A stretch of 64,000 nucleotides of DNA from Harmonia axyridis (lineage: Eukaryota > Arthropoda > Insecta > Coleoptera > Coccinellidae), in the NCBI RefSeq assembly GCF_914767665.1, contig NC_059504.1, forward strand, positions 32,232,001 through 32,296,000, written 5' to 3'. The notes beneath the pieces were generated by a model. The model did no database searches. It was not told the DNA's origin and was given only the letters and a program-made list of their open reading frames with translations. The stretch's first letter is position 1. Each line of letters opens with the position of its first letter. This document shows positions 55,729 to 64,000 of this stretch, one piece after another. Both the position numbers and the translations under genes were made by a program.

Positions 55729-55735
<7 letters not shown>

Positions 55736-55814
<79 letters not shown>

Positions 55815-55830
55815 ATATATATATATTTAC
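55736..55830. repeat. (TA)n microsatellite
   Basis: TA array, interrupted twice. Confidence 0.9.
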
Positions 55831-56285
55831 ATCTCCGTACATTATGGCTTCAAACCATATTCCCGCCATTATGGCGTCACATAGAAAGAGAAGACCTACA
55901 TCTGCCTTTTCCGTGTATATTCGATTAAAACGTCGAACCATACCCATCCCGTCACGTAGGATACTGTATGATGAAAGAATGAATATACGAATTTTTAAAT
56001 GTTTGACGCATATTATGGCTTCATTATGATGTTAGAACAATAAAGCTTCAAATATACGATTTTTGTCTAAGAATAAGATATTACGGACTCATTCGATCTG
56101 CGTTTGATTCGCCTGCAGCGTTGCCAGATAAGTTTGGTATTCCAACGACATGGACTTTCATTAAACAGCTTTATTTCCAATCTAATCCACGATCTTCGCG
56201 TGTCTAGTGGAGTTATTATCTGCGCGTGTCTAGTTGAATTCGCATCTGCGCGTGTGTAGTTGAGTTCTTTATTCCTTTAGATAAT
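55831..56285 (+). promoter_or_regulatory. Upstream region of the plus-strand host gene, with minisatellite
   Basis: Holds three imperfect ~27 bp units (CGCGTGTCTAGTTGARTT type) at about 56193-56275, ending 10 bp before the proposed ATG. A 5' untranslated or promoter role is inferred from position. ATTATGGC appears three times at 55850-56025. No TATA box can be singled out. Confidence 0.35.
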
Positions 56286-56352
56286 ATGGAAAACGACCGA
56301 AAAAAATCCTCTAGGGGATACCAAATTATGTTACTGGCTCGAGAGAGCACAG
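56286..56352 (+). CDS. Unrecognised host gene, exon 1
   Basis: The ATG opens MENDRKKSSRGYQIMLLARE, then ST and one base before the donor GTAATT. A basic, serine-containing N-terminus. The family is not recognised. Phase 1 exit matches the next exon. The start was chosen as the only ATG near the splice-consistent frame; the true start could lie upstream. Confidence 0.5.
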
Positions 56353-56965
56353 GTAATTAAAAAAATTATAGAAAGCTTTCATTATATTACTCGAAAAATT
56401 GAACCTCACTCGAATGCACTCGATAAAGCATCCCACCTGTTATTCATGAGGATTTAAGAATTTAAAATTCACTATCTTTTGAGCAGGCATTAGGCATTGT
56501 TCATTGAATATTTGCTAAACATTATTTGAAGGAAAATTGATAAAATTCAACTTCCTGATTTGAAATGATTGAAATTTTTTGTGTTCGATTGAATCTATTA
56601 ATGTCGAGATAAAAAACTTGGTTTTACACTCTACTGAAAGATACCTGGTGCCGCCCAAAGTTCTTCAATTTTTTTATGAAATAGAATTCAAATTTTTATT
56701 TGATGATTATTTTTGAATTCAGCAAAAATGTATCTTTTCCAATGAGAGGATTGAAGAAACTCTGTCTTCAGCTAAATCGAGAGAAATTCTAAGTGTTTTG
56801 TATTTTTCGAATATCTTGTTTCATTGTGTACGATTTTTTTTACATTGATAAGAAATTCCAAGTTGAGGGTTATTGGCATTTTAGCAATTTCAAACGAATA
56901 AACAGTAAAAAAATCGTTGAATTATAATTATTTCTTTATAGTAACAGTATACATTTGTTTTGCAG

Positions 56966-57006
56966 ATAAGAATGATCATGAAAGGAAAAAAAAGGTTGAA
57001 TCAGCG
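56966..57006 (+). CDS. Unrecognised host gene, exon 2
   Basis: 41 bases between TTTTGCAG and GTAAGT, entering with two bases of a codon and leaving in phase 0. Encodes DKNDHERKKKVESA, strongly basic. The exact phase fit with both neighbours is the main support. Confidence 0.5.
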
Positions 57007-57195
57007 GTAAGTATGTCAAAAATTCAGTTTATATTCAATAAATTCTTTATTTAAAATCAAATCTTAAGCGAGACGAACAGATTTTTTCCTCAAAAAAAAA
57101 TAAATGTCATTTTGAACATAACATAAATTCACCTTTGGAATTTGCCAATGTGAAAAAAGTGATCAATAATAAATCATATATTTTCTTAAATACAG

Positions 57196-57342
57196 GAGCC
57201 TCTTCATTTCTGGAGAGAGAGGAAACACACAAATTGGTTTTGTAACAAACCCTTATCTCCTGTCCGTGTTGAGACGGAAACAGTTGGAGAAATTTCCACG
57301 GAAATGAACAGGATAGTGAGACAAGAGCCGTCTGAACAGATT
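57196..57342 (+). CDS. Unrecognised host gene, exon 3
   Basis: 49 codons between AAATACAG and GTAAGT, phase 0 at both ends: EPLHFWRERKHTNWFCNKPL to RIVRQEPSEQI. No known domain recognised. The following intron carries the LINE. Confidence 0.55.
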
Positions 57343-58372
57343 GTAAGTTTTTCATTATTAAATATTTACATACAAATTAACTATCCAGTATTAGAGTTGC
57401 GTTACCACTATTTCTCTTCTACACAAGTAAGCATAAAGAAGTATGTGCGTTCTTTCAGGGAGAAAATGAATGAGGCAAATTTTCTCATTACTTGCTTTAT
57501 TAATCAATTGAAATTTTGACAGAACACCACAGTTTTCCTGCAATGTATCGAGAATTTACAATTGTTAATAGTAGCATGCATAGAAGACCGACAAGAAATT
57601 ATATAGATAGATTTAATTTACATATGAGGGATCATTATAAATAAGTGATTCAAACTGATGTTTAAGTATCTTCTTCATCTACTCTTTTGGTATTAAATCG
57701 AAAATGTTTTTGCTGAAAATATAAGTATAAGAAAGTATAAGAACGTACCATTCCGCGACAGAAGCATACACAATAGAGGTTTATAGTTAAAATGGTCGAA
57801 CTTCGATAACTCGAACCATAATCTGTAAAAAAAGCTTCGAGTTGATAGAAAAGATTTACTGAAAATTTTGGCGCTAATGCCAAGCAATTTGATTCGAGTA
57901 ATTGAAAATTTGATTTATCGAAGTTCGACTGTAGACTGAATAGAATTATAAACAGAATTTCATTCTAAACCTTTGAAATCAATAAAAGGAATTGTCATTC
58001 ACATACTCAAATTGGCATTTTTAGTTTCTAGGGAAAATATAAACGATCTTCGAATGCCTTCAGAACATAGCTTCTTATGACTGAATTGACATTTCTGCAC
58101 TCCAATGTAATTTTTTGTCTTAAAATTCAATATTATGAGGCTTGGTATCAAAAACTTTCGGCTACGTAAAGAAAAAATTGAAATGATTTAAGTTAAGACT
58201 CCTTGCTAGTTAATTTATGAACTCGTTACAAAGCTCCGTATTATTGGATATTTAAGAAAAAGTATAACATTGGGGAGCAGAAATATCAATCACGTTATGA
58301 GAAACAATGTTATGAAGGCATTGTTAATTCGTTTATATTTTTGCCAACATGTTCATAAAAGCCATTCTAAGC
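57343..58372 (+). other. Intron, left of the LINE
   Basis: About 1 kb, AT-rich. A minus-strand open frame at 57662-57883 has no recognisable domain and is treated as chance. No other feature seen. Confidence 0.4.
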
Positions 58373-58834
58373 GTTTATTAATAATAATAATAATAATAAT
58401 ATAACTTTATTCAGAATACATAAACAATAATATGGTTACAAAGAAGAAATGGCTACATTTCGGATATGAATAAAGTGGTTTAGAGATAAGTGCAAAGCAC
58501 TTGTTTCCCATTACAAAAGACAGATAGATTCACTGTTTAAGTATAAAAATATGAAAAAAAAAACAGTGATGAGGTATTAAAATTAAAAATAAATATAAAT
58601 GTAAAGTTGTAAAGTATATATGCAAAAACATTAATATGTAAGATGTTAGAATCATAAAAATGTGAAGTGTAAAAAGCATAAACATTCATAACGTAAAGAT
58701 ATAAGAAAAAGAAAAAAAAAAAAAAAAAAAAACAGTATCACAATGAACTCACAATAATAAACTGCAATAAAATGCAATATAGTACAACATATCAAAATAT
58801 AATAAAATACAACGAAATATAACGAACATATACA

Positions 58835-61777
58835 TTAGATTTCAGTGAGTTGGGAGAACCATTCTCTTTCATTTTCATATATGTATCTCTTTAATTCTCC
58901 TTTAAAATTCTGTGTGGTCTTGCAATTTTTTATCTCCTCAGGCAGCGAATTGTACATTTTTATTGAGATATAGGAATATGCTCTTTGCGTTTTGGATTTT
59001 GTAACAAGCGGGATTATGTGTCTATTTCGATTCCGTGTGTTGTGCTCATGGTTAGGAATCTCAGCTTTATTTTTCTGGAAGTGGTACCTCATATTCACAC
59101 AAAGGTAAAACAATTGCCTGATATCCATGACTTTTAACTCTCTATAGAGGCTATTGGAATTATATCTAGAGTTTTTATGTAGGATCAACTTCAGAAACCG
59201 TCTTTGTATTACCTCCAATTGGTTGAGATGTGTTTTAAGCGCACCACCCCAAGCTGTAATACCGTAACGTATATGACTTTCTACGAGGGAGAAATAGATC
59301 AATCGCATTTCTCCAATAGGTAAGTAATTGTTCAGATATTTAAATTTATACAAAATGGTTTGGAGCTTTCTAGTTACATATTTTATATGGCAGTCCCATT
59401 TGAGATGTGTGTCAAGGTATATTCCGAGGTATTTGGTTGCAGTTACGGATTTTAATGTCAATATTTTTCCCTCAGTATTTATTTCTAGTTGGTGAAAAGG
59501 AGGGACGCCTGATTTATTGCAACTGAAAGGTAAAACGTGGGTTTTTTCAAAATTTACTGTTAATAATTTGTCATCAAACCAATCTTTGACAAATTCGAAG
59601 TCTTTTTCTGCAGTACTTTTTATTTCTTGCCACGTGGGGGCCTGATAAAAAATAACAGTGTCATCAGCATATCCTATGATGTCACCTTTACTAGCAACTG
59701 AGAACAGCTCATTTACATATAAGTTGAATAACACTGGTCCTAGGACTGTTCCTTGGGGTATTCCATACTCTATGATTTTTGAGTCACTTGAGACATCACC
59801 AATTTTTACTCTCTGGGTCCTTTTATCCAAATAGCTCTCCATGAGCTTATTACCATTTCCTCTTATTCCAATTTTTTCTAATGTCTCCAAGAGCAGTTTA
59901 TGGCTGACAGTATCGAATGCCTTTTTTAGGTCGATGAATAAGCATAAACATGGATTTCCCATTTCAAGAGCTTGGTGTATTTTCTCTGTGATATGTAGTA
60001 CAGCATCTTCTGTGGAAATTTTTTCTCTAAACCCAAATTGTCTGGGAGAAAACAGTCCGTATTTATTTATGAAAGATATAAGTCTTTCTTTTAATAATTT
60101 TTCGAATACTTTTGATAGATTCGTTATCAGTGAAATGGGCCTATAATTGGAAACGGCGGATTTATCCCCATTTTTATGTATTGGAATGACAACTGAGTTT
60201 TTGAAACAAGTTGGCCATATTGCCTTATCTATACATCGATTCAAGATATAAGCAAGAGGGATTACGATGTTGCCTGCAATTTGTTTTAGTGTTTCAGCTC
60301 GAATTTGGTCTTCACCTACAGATTTTTTGTTTTTCAGGTCATTAATAAGATCCTTCAACTCAGCCGGGTCGGTAGGAAGGATAACTATGGAATTTGTTAG
60401 TCTTTTAGTGTTTGATTTGAATTTCGGATTTCTTTTGATTTTTTCAGCAAGTTTTTTACCAGTTTCAATGAATGTATTATTGAACTCGTTCGCAATATCT
60501 ATATTTTCGTTCAGTAATTCACCATTTTCATCTTTTATACCCTGTATTTGTTTGTCTGATTGTTTCTTGCCACTGATATCCTGCACTATATTCCAGAGAT
60601 TTTTTTTATTGCCCACGTTGATCTGAATTTGTCGTTTGTAGTAGTCGCGTTTGGTTATATTTATTAAATTGGTGAGTTTATTTTTATATCTTTTGTAATA
60701 ATTTCTCAATTGTTCGTTGTACGGGTTTCTGTGTAGTTCCGCAAACAAATTGTTTTTTTGGTTGATGGACTTCAATAGAGCAGTCGTCAACCATGGTGCA
60801 AATTTTGTGTTTTTCCTAGAGCATTGTTTATTTTCAGTACATTGTTCAATAGCTCTTGTTAGAACATCAATAAAGTTTTCCATAGCCAAATTGGGATCTT
60901 CTGTTGAGTATACAGACTCCCAGTTTTCCAGTTGCAATGTATCATTCAGCTTTCCAACATTCATAAATTCCCTATATCCCATTTCATACCCCCTTTTTGT
61001 TATTTTGTAGTCCATAACAATTTGTAGTATAGTTGTAAAATGATCGGTGATGTCGCTTTTCAGAACAATGGGTATTGTCATATCCAGTATATTCCATTTA
61101 CTCTTGATAAAAATGTGATCTATACAAGATATTTGGTTATAATGTATTCTTGTGGGATCGTTGATGCTGGATATGTACCCAAGTTCATGCAATATACTGA
61201 GATATTCGGTTGTGTTGTCATCTTCCTCTAACAAATTTATATTTATGTCGCCCATGAAGAGATAAAAATCATATTTCTCCTTTTCAATATTCTCAAAGTA
61301 TCTGATTAAGATTTGGTTGAATTCATTAATGCTCATTGAAGGTGATCGGTAGCAGCTAGTGACAAGTATATCGTTTCGTTTCCCGATTTTTATCTTTGTT
61401 TTGAGAAATTTAACTCTTTCTATCGAAACAATTTCGCTATCAAATACGTGATCTTCCCTTATATACATCATTATTCCATCGTTTTGATTATATCCCCCCT
61501 CGTTATAAATTGGTTTGTACCCTGGTATACGATATATACAAGGGTCCAGTAATTGCCAGGTCTCAGTTAGTACAACGCAATCGAAATCAGAGCCCAATTC
61601 CTCCAACATTATTTTAAAGTCATCAATATTCTTATTTAAACTGCGAATATTATTATGAATAATTTTAAAATTTGGATTTTTTTCGTTTTGTTTCAAAACT
61701 GTTTTGCATTCATCGGGTTTATTCAGAGTAAACGTTTTTATCGAGTCTATTCTGAAATCTCTTATGTATTGGTCCAT
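58835..61777 (-). CDS. LINE ORF2 (AP-endonuclease + reverse transcriptase), intact
   Basis: 980 codons from ATG without a break. The AP-type endonuclease nicks target DNA: HNNIRSLNKN (Asn 43), LTETW (Glu 72), CYRSP, GDININL (Asp 177), CIDHIF and SDITDHF (His 246). Reverse transcriptase: NYRPISLITNLSKVFEKLL, LFIDLKKAFDTVSHKLL, YGIPQGTVLGPVLFNLYVNE, catalytic GYADD at 702-706, and KYLGIYLD. The C-terminus has HNTRNRNRHIIP and MYNSLPEEIKN, typical of CR1/L2/Jockey-group LINEs. Length is normal. It supplies the machinery for target-primed reverse transcription of itself and perhaps for SINEs. Confidence 0.93.
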   Translation of the reverse strand: MDQYIRDFRIDSIKTFTLNKPDECKTVLKQNEKNPNFKIIHNNIRSLNKNIDDFKIMLEELGSDFDCVVLTETWQLLDPCIYRIPGYKPIYNEGGYNQNDGIMMYIREDHVFDSEIVSIERVKFLKTKIKIGKRNDILVTSCYRSPSMSINEFNQILIRYFENIEKEKYDFYLFMGDININLLEEDDNTTEYLSILHELGYISSINDPTRIHYNQISCIDHIFIKSKWNILDMTIPIVLKSDITDHFTTILQIVMDYKITKRGYEMGYREFMNVGKLNDTLQLENWESVYSTEDPNLAMENFIDVLTRAIEQCTENKQCSRKNTKFAPWLTTALLKSINQKNNLFAELHRNPYNEQLRNYYKRYKNKLTNLINITKRDYYKRQIQINVGNKKNLWNIVQDISGKKQSDKQIQGIKDENGELLNENIDIANEFNNTFIETGKKLAEKIKRNPKFKSNTKRLTNSIVILPTDPAELKDLINDLKNKKSVGEDQIRAETLKQIAGNIVIPLAYILNRCIDKAIWPTCFKNSVVIPIHKNGDKSAVSNYRPISLITNLSKVFEKLLKERLISFINKYGLFSPRQFGFREKISTEDAVLHITEKIHQALEMGNPCLCLFIDLKKAFDTVSHKLLLETLEKIGIRGNGNKLMESYLDKRTQRVKIGDVSSDSKIIEYGIPQGTVLGPVLFNLYVNELFSVASKGDIIGYADDTVIFYQAPTWQEIKSTAEKDFEFVKDWFDDKLLTVNFEKTHVLPFSCNKSGVPPFHQLEINTEGKILTLKSVTATKYLGIYLDTHLKWDCHIKYVTRKLQTILYKFKYLNNYLPIGEMRLIYFSLVESHIRYGITAWGGALKTHLNQLEVIQRRFLKLILHKNSRYNSNSLYRELKVMDIRQLFYLCVNMRYHFQKNKAEIPNHEHNTRNRNRHIIPLVTKSKTQRAYSYISIKMYNSLPEEIKNCKTTQNFKGELKRYIYENEREWFSQLTEI

Positions 61778-61855
61778 ATTCAGACATAAACAAACACAAA
61801 CAGAAAAAAAAAAGAAAAATCATGTATGCAAAAAATGTACCTGTGAATAATGTAA

Positions 61856-62766
61856 CTACTGTTTTTTCTGTGTTCTTAGTGTCCGAGTATTAGCCATTGA
61901 TTTTTTGGGCGTGTCATTCGTTGATACTTGGTGGGTTTTATACGACTGTACTTTCTGTTTTTCTCTCCCAACTCTTTCTTCGTTCCTGTACTTGGATCCT
62001 TCTGCTAATTTGGTTTCGACCTGTGATGGTTGTGTTGGTATTATAATTTCTTCCTCTATTTCGTATTTCTTCGGGGAGGGTGTGGGTGGTTCACTTGAAG
62101 TCTCTCTTGTTGATATATTGGAAAAATCGTCTTTAGGATTTCTGAGGGTATTTTTCACTTCGGCAACTGAGTATATCTTGTCTTCTACAATCAGTTTATT
62201 TCCTTTTATATTTGCTTTCTGAGAGTTATTTCTCGCCTCTTTCAATCCTTCTAGTAATATCTTTCTTTCAATTCTTCCTTAAGCAACTCCTCACTCACAA
62301 ATATCTTGCTTCCTTTCAGTTTCGAGCAGTTTTTCAGTATTTCCCGTTTTTTAAGGTAGGTTGTGAGGGATAGTAGGATTGGTCTTGTATGGTTGCTTCG
62401 TTTTCCCAATCTGAATATATTATTTATTTCTGTCTTTTCCAGAGAAACCTTCAATTTGTTTATTACCAGTTCTCTAATTTTCTCCTCTAGATTTTCTGGG
62501 AGATCTTCAGGATCTTCGAGTATACCGTAAAATATCAGGTTGTTAGCGACAGTCTTTTTCTCTATCTTAGACAATAGGTTTTTCAGTTCTTTATTTTCTT
62601 CTTCAAGATAGTGTACTTTAGTTTTGACAGTTTCAACCTCTGCGTATATAGCCGTTGATAAATTGTTTGTAACTTCTTCAATTCTCTCGATTCTCTGACT
62701 AAGATTTACATTTACCTCTTTTATAAGTATGTAGACGTCTTTTATGGTAACCTCTGGTTTATCCAT
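61856..62766 (-). pseudogene. LINE ORF1 (coiled coil + RRM-like), one frameshift
   Basis: The ATG at 62766 opens MDKPEVTIKDVYILIKEVNV. A coiled coil (VHYLEEENKELKNLLSKIEKK) precedes an RRM-like segment (NNLIFYGILEDPEDLPENLE, INNIFRLGKRSNHTRPILLS) and a C-terminal stretch (KGSKIFVSEELLKEELKE). A one-base shift near 62246-62262 moves the rest (NSQKANIKGNKLIVEDKIYS onward, to 61856) to another frame. This is the RNA-binding ORF1 type shared with L1-like and many CR1-group LINEs. A single indel against an intact ORF2 suggests recent damage or a base-call error. Confidence 0.8.
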
Positions 62767-63216
62767 CCTTCGAATGATTTACTTCCGGCACACAGGGCTG
62801 ATATTGTTCGTGTACGTGTAAGTTATATACTATGAACAAAACAAACAAACACCAACAAAAACGTACTGGCCAAAAGGATTAAACTGGGATACCCTTCACA
62901 ACGGCTGGGCCGATAGCCGGTGACTAACAGACAAACAAGAGGGCCACGGATAACAAACAGAATGGAGGATAGGTTATGCCAGCACGAAATAGAATAGCGT
63001 CGCAGAATTCCGACAAGTCACACTGCTAACACACAGTATATTGAAATCTGAAAAATGAATACCCGGTATACCAGTTAATTTCAGCTGACGGAGACAACTC
63101 CCACAGATAACGGTGACAAGCCGGACCAGGGGTACGCACCTTTAGGAAGCAGCGAGTCCACAGTGCAGCGGGAGCAACTCAAGGTCACCCAACGCGAAAA
63201 CAAAACAGAAAGAAAC
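62767..63216 (-). mobile_element. LINE 5' untranslated region
   Basis: GC-richer than the surroundings, with no open frame of note. It should hold the internal promoter of the LINE. The 5' boundary near 63200 is judged from the change in base composition. Confidence 0.5.
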
Positions 63217-63826
63217 GTAAACAATAATAATGAATTATATCATAAATTAGACCCCCAGTTTCTGTGTAAACGAAAAATCCAAAATTTAACAGGGTTATTG
63301 GCGAAGTTCGAAACACTAATTGAAAAGTTATAGTAAGGTTTTATGGTAATTTACCAGAATTTCAGCTATTAATCTGCACAGTAATACACACACGTCTAGT
63401 CCAGTCTAGTTTATTGTAATGATTAGTTGAATAATTACTCCTTTAGGGTTGAAAATGAATTTCTGTTCTTATTAGGTTCCTTGAAAAACCTAAAAATAAT
63501 AAATTTAGATTGAATAGGCCAAATTCAGACAAAACTTTCAAGAAATTCTGAGGTTTTGGAGGTCATGTTAAGCTACTTTAGATCTCGTGGACTGCTGTTC
63601 AGGATATAGTTGATATTGAGATTCAATCATATTTTCATCTCTACAACGGCTGCCAGAAATATATCAACGTAGAATCCGTACACTATGTATATGTTTTCTC
63701 AGAAGTCTTCAATGTAGATCAAAATTTTCTTTTTGATTCTCATGTGTCTACTTTAACTTTCAATAGAAAATTTGAGCAGATATATCTTCATAATTGAGAT
63801 TGAATAAATGATGAAATATTTTTCAG
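63217..63826 (+). other. Intron, right of the LINE
   Basis: AT-rich and without features, up to the acceptor TTTTTCAG at 63826. Confidence 0.4.
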
Positions 63827-63886
63827 GTATCGTCGCCAAGTGAACCTTATTCTGACACTTCTTCTTACAAACCTTCCTGCTCAGAG
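63827..63886 (+). CDS. Unrecognised host gene, further exon
   Basis: 20 codons between TTTTTCAG and GTCAGT, phase 0 at both ends: VSSPSEPYSDTSSYKPSCSE. Ser/Pro-rich and probably disordered. The link to the 56-57 kb exons rests on strand, phase and style. Confidence 0.4.
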
Positions 63887-63948
63887 GTCAGTTTTCATTA
63901 GTGATGTCTCTAGTTTATTTTGATCGTTTCTATTTTCCTTCATTTCAG

Positions 63949-64000
63949 ATTTCTTCGTCGGTATGCGAAACTCCTCCTGATTTCGATATATATACACCTC
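63949..64000 (+). CDS. Unrecognised host gene, further exon (runs off the window)
   Basis: After CATTTCAG, phase 0, reads ISSSVCETPPDFDIYTP to the window end. Continues the Ser/Pro-rich character of the previous exon. Confidence 0.4.
   Translation, partial: MSSSVCETPPDFDIYTP

Larger units (their letters stand above)
58373..63216 (-). mobile_element. CR1/Jockey-like LINE, near full length
   Basis: Minus-oriented. ORF1, ORF2 and a 3' UTR end in a (TTA)n microsatellite tail (58373-58400 on the plus strand). The GC-richer 5' region reaches about 63200. A 20-nt A-run (T-run on the element strand) lies at about 58713-58732. No target duplication could be fixed because the flanks are AT-rich. Confidence 0.85.

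Noticed and set aside
57662..57883. Minus-strand 73-codon ORF in the host intron
   Set aside because: No splice or domain support and an overlapping alternative frame of equal quality.

Overview
This is eukaryotic, intron-bearing, AT-rich DNA, almost certainly from an insect and plausibly a beetle. The evidence is GT-AG introns with phase-matched exons, insect-type retroelements (R4/Dong, Penelope, Ty3/gypsy and a CR1/Jockey-like LINE), a Helitron with the common insect 3' end, and many (TA)n arrays. Assignment to beetles is inference. There is no sign of prokaryotic DNA.

Host genes. On the minus strand, four exons join in compatible reading phase: 54208-54362, 3837-4088, 2278-2486 and 997-1467. 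They encode a neprilysin-like (peptidase M13) protein. A further candidate exon at 291-486 has a site resembling the M13 zinc region, but with the catalytic His/Glu replaced. If the 54 kb exon belongs to the same gene, bases 4089-54207 are one intron of about 50 kb built almost wholly of nested mobile elements. On the plus strand, a second, unrecognised gene has short exons at 56286-56352, 56966-57006 and 57196-57342, and probably at 63827-63886 and 63949-64000. A LINE occupies its large intron in the opposite orientation.

Mobile elements, left to right: unclassified repeat (1685-2112); solo LTR (2850-3128); Penelope-like (PLE) fragment (4310-4919); TA-flanked foldback elements A and B1 (4921-7451); 5' half of an R4-clade LINE (7984-9734); PLE-A arrays, one copy with an uninterrupted 844-codon RT + GIY-YIG frame (9752-15973); foldbacks B2 and C1 (16021-19839); Helitron 3' half with tRNA-derived SINE sequence (19849-21353); a palindrome and a MITE (21574-22631); a second R4 element broken by one stop (22810-25558); PLE-C (25975-36395) split by a young Ty3/gypsy element (26762-35267); foldback C2 (36538-38965); a near-palindromic 8.4 kb PLE-B array (39021-47394); a decayed Ty3/gypsy element (47607-53222) carrying a Harbinger-like MITE; further PLE and R4 tails (54479-55725); and a LINE with an intact ORF2 (58373-63216).

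Two themes recur. PLE arrays share one design: an inverted or tandem truncated copy next to a pseudo-LTR/ORF/pseudo-LTR unit, with a hammerhead-ribozyme-like core near the element tip. R4 and PLE tips also repeatedly abut (TA)n arrays, which suggests shared use of TA-rich targets or growth of TA tails after insertion. All repeat boundaries and identities were judged by eye.
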